64,000 nt of DNA from Takakia lepidozioides (GCA_030704615.1 CM060733.1:33604001-33668000); one strand, 5' to 3'. Positions 34,938-45,620 are shown, numbered from the stretch's first letter. The notes: generated by a model not told the origin, from the sequence alone. A program made the numbers and translations.

Positions 34938-35254
34938 GGTAGGGCGCCTTGGCAGGCGGCTCCGATCCCGGTATCAAGATCCAGTCCATCGATATCGCAA
35001 ATTGTGAAGTTCTCACATCCCTTCCAACTCTCCAGCTGAAGAGGAACATCGGACGCCAACCTCATCGTCAGTTGTGGTTCTCCTTTGGCAGAACGCACTT
35101 CAATAGAGGCCCCCACATCACTTGTCGGGAGCCCCAGCTTCCATGCTGTTGCCGGTGTCATGAAGGAGTGCGACGCTCTTGTGTCCACCAACAACGACAC
35201 GTTAGTTCCGGAAATTATTCCACTCACAAACATTAACTGACTCCCTTTACGCAA
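34938..35254 (-). pseudogene. G2 protease fragment
   Basis: Reads SLLVDTRASHSFMTP, where DTG has become DTR, then KLGLPTSDVG and FTICDIDGLDLDTGIG, typical of a gypsy retropepsin. It is cut at 34937/34938 by the deletion junction with G1. Confidence 0.82.
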
Positions 35255-35263
35255 GGGAGTCAG

Positions 35264-36535
35264 TTATATAATATACGATATATGATGCCAGCCGGAGCTA
35301 GCGTAAATAAGAGTCTCTTCCCCTTGCGGAACTGTCCCCTCACAAGAGTAGTTGTCTACCTTGCAAGTCTTGGTGACCACCGCTTCCACCAAGCGACTGA
35401 TGTAATCTTCGGACAGCTCCGTGGTCGCCCGAGTCATGTTCAATTGACGGGGCTTCGCGCACTTCTTAGCCATGTGCCCGGGCTCCCCGCAATTATAGCA
35501 CACCCCATCAAAGGTCGTCTTCTGTTCACCATAAGCCGTCGCACCTGATTTTCCTTTCGGAGCACCGGGTGCCGTCTTGACGTGTGAAGGCCCTCCCTTC
35601 GATTTCCATGTGCCATTGTCGCCACGTGGCCTATCCCACTTCTTTTCCGATCGGAAGGAGTCACCCTCCCGCCCAGTCTTCTTGTGGTTCAGCTCCGTAC
35701 GGCCTTGTCTTTCGCCCCTAGGGACATCCGAGAAACATTCAGCCCTTTCAATTGCCTCGTTCAAAGTCTTAGGTGGCTTCTCCTCCAATTTCCGCTTGGC
35801 CCATGGGGCCAATCCCGCCACAAAGTTGAAGACCATTTTTGGTTATGCCATATCCGCGACTTCGAGCAACAGCACATTGAAAGCCTGAACATATCCCCGA
35901 ATGTCATCCGTTTGCTTCAAATTCCTCATCTTGTCTCGGGTGAGCCAGGACGCGTTGAGAGGCACAAACTGTCTTTTCATAAGTTCATTGAACCCACTCT
36001 AGCTCAAGGTTTCGGGGTTTGGGCCTTGGTCATGAAGGCGTTTCTGCCACCACTGTTGAGCATAGCCTCTCAAATAGGTGGGAGCCACTTCCACCCGATC
36101 CTCATCACTCAACTTGGCCGCCCGGAAGTACTGCTCTAGCTCCAAGAGCCAGGTGTTGAGTGCCTTCCGATTTCGGACACCCTCGAAGGTGTCGGGTTCC
36201 TTAGGCTACACCTTAAACTTTGCCTTAGTGGAAGTGGCATTAGCCGCCTTCAATACGTCTTTCAACGTCCCGCCAAACTGCGCCAACAACCCTTCCCAAA
36301 AGGCTGCCGGCATGGAAGACATCTATTGGTCTGGCGGAGCCTCCGGGAAGTCCTCGGGCTCCGACTCCCCAGATTCCTCCCGTTCTTGAGCGGCCTCGCT
36401 TTCAAAAGCATGAATCGCCTCCTCAAATTGCCGCTTCAATGATACGTCGTCCCCATCGGGCTCACCAGATTATCATCTTTCGAGTCGTTCCGCTTTCGCT
36501 TTGGCTTGCCCGACCCCATGATGAGGCCGATCTCA
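35264..36535 (-). pseudogene. G2 gag
   Basis: 35264-35836 carries FVAGLAPWAKRKLEEKPP and the CCHC knuckle CYNCGEPGHMAKKC. The N-terminal part up to 36535 is broken into several frames but keeps a Lys/Arg-Asp/Glu-rich start. A 60-bp piece at about 35270-35330 (GCTAGCGTAAATAAGAGTCT) matches, in reverse, the foldback repeat at 37750-37935. It separates gag from protease and may be a small insertion. Confidence 0.78.
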
Positions 36536-36554
36536 AGGACGATCGCGTACTGAA

Positions 36555-36574
36555 CTCTAAGTTCTGATACCAAG
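36555..36574 (-). other. G2 primer-binding site
   Basis: On the minus strand the sequence just inside the 5' LTR is CTTGGTATCAGAACTTAG, a slightly mutated TGGTATCAGAGC site for initiator-Met tRNA. The unmutated version is present in the sister copy at 48071-48082. Confidence 0.88.
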
Positions 36575-37300
36575 TGTCGCACACCTCACTTCGGTAAGCT
36601 CCTCTTCAAGTCATAGTTACTCGCTTTGATACGCGCGCCTAACTCCCAAACTGGCCGCCGGGCCAACTCGGAGCTTCGGCTGCTCACCGGGACATAACGG
36701 TCCCCTTTTGCTCCTCCACAAGACCCTCTCTCAATTTGGGCCTAGGGGAAATTCCCTTTGGTTGTTGGCATTCCGGGACAACTCCCCACACCTTGGTCGC
36801 TTTCCGGCTCGCACACTTACTCACTAGTTTTTGGTCATCAACAGGCTTGCACCGTTCTCGGGGTTACTACTCCCTATATATACTTCTGTGACTGTCCGCA
36901 GGGGTTTCACAAACAACACCATCCTTTTATGGCGAACCACCACGAAAACCCTCGATTCCCATTGATGAGTCACGGTGAGTCTTGGCCCACCCACCCTGGC
37001 CCCATTGGACCGTGATGAGTCCCAAGACTCCCCACGACTCCCACCACAAGGTCTCCGCCCGATGGTGAGTCCTATGCCACCCCCACTAAGACCCGCTAAG
37101 GTACCACCACTCCTCGTGGACCCACCCCCACCGCAACACGGTGTACGGGGCTCCACCTAGTGAGAGCCTCCGCCTCCTTGAGTGCCCAAGGCACTCAAGG
37201 GTGCTTCAGCCCCCGTTCCTATTGTTGCCACTGCCCCCACCACAGGGGCAACCTCCCTTTGTGTCCCAACCCCCCGCCCCCAAGACAAAGGGCGGCAACA
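36575..37300 (-). repeat. 5' LTR of G2
   Basis: 726 bp from TGTCGCACACC to GGCGGCAACA, matching the LTRs at 45621-46341 and 48085-48808 throughout. It includes a TATATATAC motif near 36885 and direct runs of CACCACGA/CCCCACC-type words. It is followed by TGTAT, the target duplication. Confidence 0.92.
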
Positions 37301-37305
37301 TGTAT

Positions 37306-37740
37306 GCTCCCAAGGGCACATGTGCCTTTGCTTGGCAAGGCTATGCCCAAATATTTTGCTAGTCCAGGGACTTCCTGCACTGACATAACCGCTGACATAA
37401 CCGCTTCCATCTCTCAAAATAATTTTTTTGGAATTCGCATTCTGCCATGATCGAAATCCAGATCAATCAATTATGTACAAACACTAAAATATGACCCAAT
37501 CATACCATGCCCTCCATCAGCGAGGCTGGAACACGACACCTCTGACTGTCATCACTGTGGGTCTCAGGGGTGGTGCTCATACCCATAATATCCAAAGTTT
37601 GAAAGATAATCCCAACCTACCACCCAAATATATTATACCTCTACTACGAGCCTTACATTTCACGGCTATTACATCACTCACATCCCTAATCCTCAATAAA
37701 CGTAAGATTGAAAGTGGCCAGGTAGCCACTGTGTAACAGG
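37306..37740 (+). mobile_element. LINE family A, right half
   Basis: Continues the LINE cut at 29335. The frame from CVC runs into LARLCPNILLVQGLP, which matches ARLCPDIFIIQGLP of the minus-strand copy at 38095-38720. It then reads TPLTVITVGLRGGAHTHNIQ (PLTVITAGTRGGIHNASI in the other copy) and SLTSLILNKRKIES. The frame shifts between these boxes and the reading ends near 37735. Confidence 0.75.
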
Positions 37741-37749
37741 TTACGGTGC

Positions 37750-37935
37750 AGATAGGACCCACCTCCAAAAGGGGGCAGTACCCGAGGGGATGAGGCTCTT
37801 ATTTACGCTAGCTTCGGTTGGCATCATATAGAGAGAAGAGAGAGAGAGAGAAGACTCCGGCCGTAGCCAGCGTAACTAAGAACCACTTGGCCTTACGGCT
37901 ACTGCCCCCTTTTGGGGGTGGGCCCTATAATAGGA
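37750..37935. repeat. Foldback element with GA-rich hinge
   Basis: Left arm about 37750-37821 (GACCCACCTCCAAAAGGGGG ... TTACGCTAGCTTCGGTTGGC). The right arm, about 37853-37935, read in reverse, aligns with it (GGCCCACCCCCAAAAGGGGG ... TTACGCTGGCTACGGCCGG). The arms are separated by a GA-rich spacer. Related single arms occur at about 19497-19575 and, reversed, at 35270-35330. Confidence 0.75.
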
Positions 37936-37960
37936 AGGGTGTCATGTGGGACACCAGATA

Positions 37961-37964
37961 ACCA

Positions 37965-38001
<37 letters not shown>
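37961..38001. repeat. (GA)n microsatellite
   Basis: About 19 GA units directly after the foldback element. Confidence 0.95.
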
Positions 38002-38007
<6 letters not shown>

Positions 38008-38094
38008 TGCTATGAACCCCCTGAGTTCCCTGGGGGACCCTGGGTGCACTAGAGGGGCTAGCTTCGAGTTGGCGTTTGATGATGATGATGGCTG

Positions 38095-38720
38095 TTAGGG
38101 AACGGAGTGATGTAAGATGGATTGCTTTGAAACATTGATGGATTGGGAGAATGAGAATTTTGAAGTTATCATGTAAATCATTGATACTGGCGTTGTGTAT
38201 GCCACCTCGGGTTCCGGCAGTGATGACTGTGAGTGGGTCAGTCTTCCATATCTGCCGACGAATTGCAAGAATGAGTGGGGCGTATTTTTGTCGTTTTTCC
38301 AGGATTGAATCGTGGGGGTATCGATCATGGCAGAATGTAAACTCGATAAAGTGGATAATGAACTGCGGGGATGGTGAACTAGGTGGCGAGGCTTGATTGG
38401 GTAGTCCCTGGATAATGAATATGTCCGGGCAGAGCCGGGCAGGGCATGAACAGGGTACTCGGGTGTATTTGCATGGTAGAAGGCATGGATCTGGTGGCCT
38501 CCCTTGGAAGGTACTGGCGTTAATGAGTGTGAACCATCGGGTTTTGGCGCGTTTTGTGAATAGTTTGTGAAGATGTCAAACTGCTTGGTTGTGTCGGGTG
38601 ATATAAAGACCATGGATAACCGGGTGCGTGCACTGGCTCAGGAGGTGTGGCCAAGTATCACGTGCATTGTGAGTTGTGGAGCACAGTGGGCAGTAAGGTG
38701 ATGGAAAGAGATGTGGCGTC
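38095..38720 (-). mobile_element. LINE family A, second copy (3' ORF, minus strand)
   Basis: Read from 38720 downward in shifting frames: SPYCPLCSTTHNARDTWPHL, with a better-kept CPLC knuckle than the copy at 28552, then HPVIHGLYITRHNQAV, RWFTLINASTFQGRPPD, ARLCPDIFIIQGLP and PLTVITAGTRGGIHNASI. Frameshifts make it non-functional. The two copies let one see the whole 3' domain of this family. Confidence 0.75.
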
Positions 38721-39433
38721 ATATATATATATGATCGTTGAACTATCCTCCCTGTCTTGCTTCATATAGTGATAATTCACATAATTACATGGAATATATT
38801 AATCATATTATATATACTGGGTGCAAAACGTTTCAAAAGTTGGCTAGAATTTAGGGTTACTAGGTCGCAGTGTACAAGGCTGGGACTTCGTGTTTTTTTT
38901 GGGCGTACGCGTCTTCTTTGGCCAAAGCATCGTAGTAGCCAAAGCATCGTCGATTACTGCTTACAGCATCTTAAGCAAAGATCTTTGAGTTTAATCACTC
39001 TTGCTTCCACAGCAGAAGCAACCAGAGCTTTAGCGTGATCGAGAAGTAAGTCTTGAAAGTGCACGGTTCTTGTTTGTACACGGAGAAGAGGTCTGTCACG
39101 TCAAGGAGGAGAATAGACCCCTGCTTGAGGAGGAGGGCGAGGTCGGCGCTCATGGTGGTCATGGCGCTCATAAGAAGCAGCCCGTGCTGAGGAACAAGTG
39201 GTTGGGCAGCGCGAGAGCATGACGGCGAGGATTACTCCCGGTGTGGGAGCTAATCATTTGGGCCAGCATGTACCTGGGCACAACCGAAGACGCCACTGCT
39301 TACGCTGGAAACCTGGATTCCCAGGTGTTGCTTTCGTTCCCTTCTATTTCCTTTCTCGTGCAAAAGCTACTCGGGTAATTTCACCGGGGTTGGGTTTGTG
39401 CCTGTATGGGAAAATAGCATTGATCCTGGGTCG

Positions 39434-39897
39434 GTGGAAAGGAAGTTAGGCATAAAACCTCCCTGAACCTGTTTTCAACCTGTGACAAAGGCAAGGACCT
39501 TAAGGACGGTCTCTATGGCCTACCTACCCTTGTCACTAGACTGCAATATAAACTCGGGGTGGGAAACCTATCTTTGAATAGTAAACAGATGCAGAGAGGA
39601 ATAAAAGATTCTACAATCAAGAACATAGTCTCAGCACCTTTGTTCACCAACTTTCAAAATCTTGAGGCTGAGCCTAAGCCCCAACCCTGTTGGGATCTAA
39701 CTTTTGGGCTGCTCACACTCAGCAGGTTGATGCAAGGCCTTTCTTGAGGATATCTGGCCCAACTAATTTTTTGTATCAAGGTAAGTCATACTATTAGAGG
39801 GAGCCCCTCTCGAAGGTAGTTTTTGGTCCCTTTTGTTCCACCCAAACTGGGCGCATGGCCTGTGGCCACAAGGCTACGGCAAACAACGTCTTATGAG

Positions 39898-39940
<43 letters not shown>
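39434..39940 (+). mobile_element. LINE family B, 3' end with (CT)n tail, copy 1
   Basis: Fragments LPTLVTRLQYKLGVGNLSLN and SAPLFTNFQNLEAEPKPQP match the copy in the ERCC1 intron (55497-56062). The tail GGCTACGGCAAACAACGTCT then TATGAGTACAAT leads straight into a (CT)n run at 39902-39940. It is broken and 5'-truncated, and lacks the zinc-knuckle segment seen in the ERCC1 copy. Confidence 0.72.
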
Positions 39941-39943
<3 letters not shown>

Positions 39944-40327
39944 ACTAGACTGAAATTTAAATTCAGTAAGAAGCCTACCTTTGATCAGCAAACAGGCGTA
40001 GAGGTGAAAGGGGTATAACAAATGCCGGTTGTGTGGGCAACCTGAAGACGATATCAACTTTCTGATTCATTGTCTTGGGTACTCTCTGGTGAGAGTTACC
40101 CTCTTCAATTCCATCAAATTGTTCTGTCTATAACCAACTTTGACAATCTTGAAGGGATATGATCTGCATAACTTGGATCAATTGTCTCTTTCAAGTTAAG
40201 TCATACTACCGGCATCAGCCCGTGACAAAGGTAGCTTCTGTCCCTTTCTCTTCTGCTCAAACTGGGCGCCGGGTCAACGGCCACAAGGCTACGGCAAACA
40301 ATGTCATATGAGTACATTCTCTCTCTT
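39941..40327 (+). mobile_element. LINE family B, 3' end, copy 2
   Basis: Starts at TRLKFKFSKKPTFD just after the (CT)n of copy 1 and ends with the same tail (AAGGCTACGGCAAACAATGT) at about 40284-40327. In between it has degraded CGQPEDD-like and LFNSIK-like words out of frame. Two truncated copies in tandem suggest repeated insertion at the microsatellite or slippage duplication. Confidence 0.65.
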
Positions 40328-40337
40328 GGAGGGGGTT

Positions 40338-40540
40338 CTGTCATAGCCATGTCTGATGCCAAAAGACTGTGTATTGAAAATGAAATACGTTGGGCATAAA
40401 ACTTGGGGGAAAAGGGTAGAAGAGATTTTCAAATATCTGAATGATATCAGTCCAGATGAGGCTGACATGGAGGGTTTCTGTCAAAGCCATGTCTGATGCC
40501 CAAAGACTGTCCGTTGAAAATGAAGTTAGGCATGAACTTC
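40338..40540. repeat. Direct repeat pair
   Basis: AGCCATGTCTGATGCC and about 45 following bases occur at about 40345 and again at about 40487, around 142 bp apart. The second copy runs into AAGTTAGGCATGAACTTCCC, a sequence also found at the start of LINE family B fragments. Confidence 0.6.
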
Positions 40541-40544
40541 CCTG

Positions 40545-40640
40545 AACTTCTTTCCAGTTTATGACATCTTGACCAATAATTCCAGCTTTGATGATTTCAC
40601 CATGAACCTCTTGCCCTTTTCCAGGATTGCCAGGTTTGTA
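40545..40640 (-). pseudogene. PPR repeat remnant
   Basis: Minus strand reads LAILEKGK and, after a frameshift, EVHGEIIKAGI, the loop linking PPR motifs in plant organellar RNA-editing proteins. It is under 100 bp long and related to the relics at 61.5-62.6 kb (KGKDVHGCIVKAGI). Confidence 0.55.
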
Positions 40641-40673
40641 CACGTCTTGCAAATACAAACCAACAACCTTTTT

Positions 40674-41940
40674 TGAGTGAAGATATAGGTATAGAAAAGT
40701 GGGCCTTCTTATTTTGTTCATTCCCTGGATAATCTGACTTAGAGTGAGGATCTGGTCAGTGCAGCCGGGCCATGGTGGTTCAAGTTTATGTCTTGGCCAG
40801 ATTTTTTACACTATATATATAGAGAGAGCCCGTACAAACTAGTTAACATCTTTGTGCAATTGGTAGTAGTGACAACACTGCTCTTTGGCCTTCCATTTGC
40901 TGTAACTGGTGCCTACTCATGTGCCTGTCTCTTAACAATCTCAAGGTTGGTCCTTAGTGATTCATGACGCCTCTGAACTTCAGTCCCAGCCAGTGTTCAT
41001 ACAAAGTTTCCTTGCTGATAATTTTGGAAGTGCTCATGCCATAGTGCGTCAACACCTTTTTGAGTGAAGATATAAATGTAGGAAAGTGGGGTTTTCTTCT
41101 TTTCACTTTTTCCTAATTCCTTGAATAATCTGACTTAGAGTGAGGATCTGGTCAGTGTGCAGCGTGGCCATGGTGGTTCAAGTGTATGTCTTGATCAGTT
41201 TTTTTACAAATACCTTCTTCTGAGCCCTTACAAACTGGTTAACATCTTTGTGCAATTGATAGTAGTGACACCATGGGTCTTTGGCCTTCCATTTGCAATA
41301 ACTTGTGCCTAATAAAGTACCCACATCTCTCAGTAATGTTGAGGTTGGTTCTTAGCCTTCACGTTGCCACTGAATTTCAGTCCCAATCAGATACTTTGTT
41401 CATACCAAAGTTCCTTGCTTTCAATTTGGAAGTGCTCACGCCATAGTGTCATAAGCTTTTTTATCCTCCAAGATATAGGAAAGTGGGCCTTTTTATTTTG
41501 TTCCTTCCCTGGATAATCTGACTGAGAGGGAGGATCTGGTCATGGATGCCTAGCCATGGTGGTTCAAGTGTATGTCTCGGCCAATTTTCTTCCAATCAAC
41601 CTTCTTTTCACCCCTTACAAGCTGGATAACATCTTTAATGTGCAATTGGTACGTAGTGGTGACACCACAGGTCTTTGTCATTTTTTGCTATAACTTGTCC
41701 CTTCTCATGTCCTGTCTCTCAACAATCTCAAGGTTGGTCCTTAGCCCTCGTGTTGCCTCTGAATTTCAGTCCCAGCCGCAAAAGCTCCTTGCTGATAATT
41801 AGAAGTGCTCACTCCATAGTGTGTCATGTACAAGCCTTTTTGAGTGAAGATATAGATATAGGGAAATGGGTCTTTTTTTTTCCCTTCCTGGATAATCTGA
41901 CTTAGAGTGAGGATCTGGTCATGGTGGTTCAAGTATATTT
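40674..41940. repeat. Tandem array of ~390-bp units
   Basis: Units start at TGAGTGAAGATATA: 40674, 41061, about 41464 (degraded) and 41841. Spacing is 387 bp, then 780 bp for two units. Shared landmarks in each unit are GATAATCTGACTTAGAGTGA, CATGGTGGTTCAAGT, AACATCTTTGTGCAATTG, a TCTTTGGCCTTCCATTTGC variant and CAAGGTTGGTCCTTAG. The last unit is partial, ending near 41940. No coding sense was found in either direction. Confidence 0.85.
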
Positions 41941-42777
41941 CATCACTAGGAGAGTGTTGTGGTTCTAGCTTGGGCCATTCACACACCTCCGGTTGTTTAT
42001 CATTTCTGTCAATGACTTGCACTTCACTGTCGTTTCATTTTCCTTGAGCCTTTTAGCTTGTGTTTGTACCACTGTTATGAGTGGTATTTCATTTCTGCCC
42101 CACTTCTTATCTTGCTTCTTCTCAGTTTGCTGGATTCCTTTGGCAGCACAGGTTTGGATAGTGGACAACCATCTCATCTCATTGCCACCACTTGCCTCCT
42201 TCCTTTCCTCTTCCCAATCGTGCTTGCTCATTCATGTACACAATCTGAAACCATCAAGGTGCTCTGGAATTACCTGCAGCATGGTGCTTTCATCTCTGAA
42301 GCTGAAGATCGAATGCCAAGGTCTACCACCTCGTAACCCACATCGCCTCCGCTTCTAACAACCAAGAACTCCACGGTGCTCCTTGCATAACAACCTGGTT
42401 TCTCTCATTCTCAAGCAAAAACCACAAGTGCTACAACTAACTCGTATCTGGCACTCACAGATACGAACTCATTTTTCTCGAGTGATAAAGAAGAAGAATA
42501 CAAGCACGAGCTCACAAATTTGAAGCATAAACTCATGCATATATAATCTTATCATTCAAATACAAGTCAAGCCAAGTGCACCCCACGCCATGGGGAATCC
42601 ACACTACGGCGCCATAGCTATGCGCGGTGAGGCTCAACTCGAGAAAGATGAGCCTCCCGGGCTTGCCGTGAAGATAACCACTCCAGGGCCTAAATCTGCC
42701 TTGACCCCTGGATTGACACTTGGGCCAATCCCAAATGTCAATATGTAAAAGCTAGCTATTTCCTAGCTAGTTTCACA
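41941..42777. other. No recognised gene
   Basis: Short ORFs only. A repeated 'ACTAACTCGTATCTGGCACTC / AGATACGAACTC' word near 42440 is the only local structure. It is the 3' flank of the MULE fragment. Confidence 0.4.
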
Positions 42778-43455
42778 CTAGTGGTAAAATAACTTGACAG
42801 GGATGAAGAGTGCCTTGTGGTGATTTGTCCCGAAGGTTGCAACGATACGTGCATGGCCTAATTGAAGCATTCGCTTCTTCTGCCACTCAGTCTGTATGCC
42901 GATTGTGAATGTTAAGTCGTCATCGTAGTGCTTGAATGTTGGCGCCAATTTTTCCTCTTGATAGAAGAAGACCGATTTCGGGTTCTGGTCTTTCCACATG
43001 CGGACACTCTCCGCATCGTTGGCATGTTTTTTGAACGTTTGCCACGCCCGTTTCTCGACCAGGTTGCGCACATCCTGCTCTAGCAAAAAATCATCCCGTG
43101 TCCATGCATCCCCCAACCCAGTGTTGTTCATGACGTGCTCTTTATGTTCCATCATGATTTGGGCGACTGACAGGCCTCGGCACAGACACTCCATGACCCA
43201 TGCTTTCAATTCCTCGCTAATGTGTGGTGCGTAGGCGTGGCGAGTGTTCCTGAACTCAACAGACTTCCCATGACAGGGGTTCTCTTTCGCGTCTATATGC
43301 TCCATATTGTTGTAGTACGTGAGGACACAAATGTCGGGGGCGAGATAGCATTGCTGGACCTTGAAACAGCATTGGCAACCATGCTTGTAAGACTCTCCAT
43401 ATTCTGACTTCTTTCTCTTTGGGCTTTTATGAGGGTGAGATGTTCCAGCACCCAA
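42778..43455 (-). mobile_element. MULE/FAR1-type transposase, N-terminal part
   Basis: A 225-codon ORF. It has a zinc-chelating-like KHGCQCCFKVQQCYLAPDIC, then LTYYNNMEHIDAKENPCHGK and TRDDFLLEQDVRNL. NPKSVFFYQ and FTIGIQTEWQKKRMLQLGH are typical of the stretch before the first DDE residue of Mutator-like transposases. The expected D.TFGTN box reads VATFGTNHHK, so the first catalytic Asp is lost, and the ORF ends soon after (PVKLFYH). The rest of the catalytic domain is absent. Terminal repeats were not identified. Confidence 0.78.
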
Positions 43456-44265
43456 AAGATGTCATTTTCAGTTTTGGATCCTCCACTATCGCATTGTTGG
43501 TGCGTTTGTCATCAGGACCATAGCAGCATTGATACCTAGACATAAAAATCACAATGGATATCCATCGACTTCTGGAAGCATGAAATCACAGAACGTGGGT
43601 ACGAAAAATGGCAACAGACATGCAATCAGACTACAAAAGGACGATGAGGAACCCCCATATTTTGCTACCTTCTGAAGTGTACTAGATCTTTTGAGCTTGC
43701 GTTTTCATTCCATGGTCTTGATAATTTCTGCTCCAAAGAAGTGTTGATCACTCCTCTGTTCTCCAACAGGGCTGTCCTTGCTCCTCGCGACATTTTCTGC
43801 CATGCCCACCTTGTGCCAGGTTGTGTTTCCATACTCAACTTCCTCTTGTTTTTCTTTCAGCTTTCCTCGTTCTTGCTCATAATTTCCCTTGCCAATGGTC
43901 TTCTTTGAAAATTCTGCTCTTGAAAATTGTTGGCTGCTATTCTGTTCTTTCTCCCTTTCTTGTTTACTCACTCCTGCTTTTGGCCTGCCACAGGACTGGC
44001 CCTCATCTGCACTGCTCACCTTTGATGGCGCTTGTGCCATGTTGACCCGGTTTTGTGTACAAGCTCTATCTGGGAATTTCAGCCACGATACTTGAATGTG
44101 GAGGAGATCAACCTTGAGTTTGTACAAGATCTCGCGGACAAAATGTCAACCATAGTTTGCAAGGTATGGACACATGGTGGATACTTGAATATTAACCCTC
44201 TTCAGCATCTGAGTATGGGGCTGTTGGGGAGTAGATAGTTCACTTGCATTTGCTGCACAGGTCTT
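43456..44265. other. No recognised gene
   Basis: Carries an unrecognised minus-strand ORF (43705-44127), rich in Gln, Glu, Lys and Ser, coiled-coil-like, with no known motif and no homologous neighbour. Confidence 0.35.
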
Positions 44266-44451
44266 TTGGACTGGCATCACTTATTCTTCTCACTTATGTC
44301 CAGTGACTGGATGAGGATTGTCATGTCCAGTGCAGGGCATTTGGATGAGGCAGAGGAGTTTATCCACGACATGCCATTTGAACCAGGTGCTACTGTATGG
44401 GGGGCCTTGCAGGGCAAAGTCGTTCCTGTGAATACTTTGTTGTCACGGTGA
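44266..44451 (+). pseudogene. PPR (E-motif region) fragment
   Basis: Reads AGHLDEAEEFIHDMPFEPGA followed by TVWGALQG, the conserved junction between the last PPR motif and the E region of plant PLS-class PPR proteins ('AG.L.EAE..I..MP..P...VW.ALL'). Sequence on both sides has no PPR sense, so this is an isolated scrap. Confidence 0.8.
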
Positions 44452-45620
44452 ATGCTGTTTGCAGGAGATGTTGGGTTGCCATACCCTGACAATGATGTTC
44501 GCCCTCCCCATAGAATGCTCAGTGACACTGTGGGCAGCACCACCCTGTGGTCTGCCAAGTTCCTAAAACTGACCCACAAATGAGGTTGTGGGAGATCCAC
44601 ACTTGTGAGGCAATTTTGACTGAACGCCTCTTCTTTTGGAGTTGTTATTTTGGAGATGATGAGAGCATATGCTGCCACACTATCAAGTAGGAGTTGGGTT
44701 GATTGTCTGGTTGTCAGCAGTGCAACCTCTGCATTACTTACATGTTGAAACTTTTGCCTATTTGGGCAATGAATCACGTATTTAATTTTGGCTACCTCAT
44801 TGCATGTTTTCAGTTTTTGTTCATGTTTCATGTTTCAGTTTCATGTTCTAGCCAGACGTAGATTGTTCTTCATGACATCAGTAGGTTTCATCTGCGATGT
44901 CTCCGTGTGTTTAGCTATAGGTATCCTATTTCACATGAATGTACATTGCCTCTTCGTAGCCATACACGTGTCGTCCTCACAAAAATATACGTGTTACCCA
45001 GATGTCGTCAAACCCTGGTGACAGACTGTCGCACAATTTTCCCGTAGGTGTGGAAAAGTCCACACCCTTTGTACCTTTAGGATTCATGTGGCGGTGTTTG
45101 CCAAAGCACACGTAGCCCCTGAAACGAGTGAAAACAACACACCTTGTCATCTCACACCGAATGGCTTTTATCACGCCCACCTGCAACCTGTGGAAAAAGC
45201 CAACATGGATTTTTCCACAAGGCCATCCGAGAGCCAGGCTGTCCACGGGTGTCTGAAAGCATTGGTCGTTTCAAAAATTAAACAAGCGTCATTTGCGCGT
45301 GAAAACTATGTTTCAGCGCGTAGCAAAATGTTTTGGTTGGGAATAGATCGACGCTTGGGGCTGAAACTATTTCCACATCATCTTGTCTCCTTTTTAACCA
45401 CACACAAAAAAACCCTTCTCAAATAGCGTTCGATTTCGGCTTTGTTATGTTCGCTGAAGGTACTTCACATAGCAAAAACCCAGTTGGCCGCTAACGCTGG
45501 ATAAAACCTCTTTAGGATTTCTGGTAGAAGATCGAGACTCATTGGAAGCTCCTTGAATTGAATTCACACCAAAAAATGGAAGTGCCCTTCTGGGAAAAAG
45601 AGATCATTGCCGGCAGTCTG
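44452..45620. other. No recognised gene
   Basis: Short ORFs without family resemblance on both strands, up to the LTR at 45621. Confidence 0.4.

Larger units (their letters stand above)
29336..37300 (-). mobile_element. Ty3/gypsy element G2 (family with TGTCGC...LTR), broken by nested element G1
   Basis: Outer retrotransposon, minus orientation. The 3' LTR starts at 29336 (TGTCGCACACC) and is interrupted at 29607. The complete 5' LTR is 36575-37300. The flanking 5-bp target duplication TGTAT is exact (29331-29335 and 37301-37305). The remaining internal part is primer-binding site, gag and protease (34938-36574). The rest of the 3' LTR, plus reverse transcriptase and integrase, are missing. 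One deletion that also removed most of the nested element's right LTR, with its junction at 34937/34938, explains the structure. Confidence 0.85.

Noticed and set aside
40674-41940. CRISPR-like array
   Set aside because: Units are ~390 bp with no short constant repeat and variable spacer layout, in a plant genome; it is an ordinary tandem repeat.
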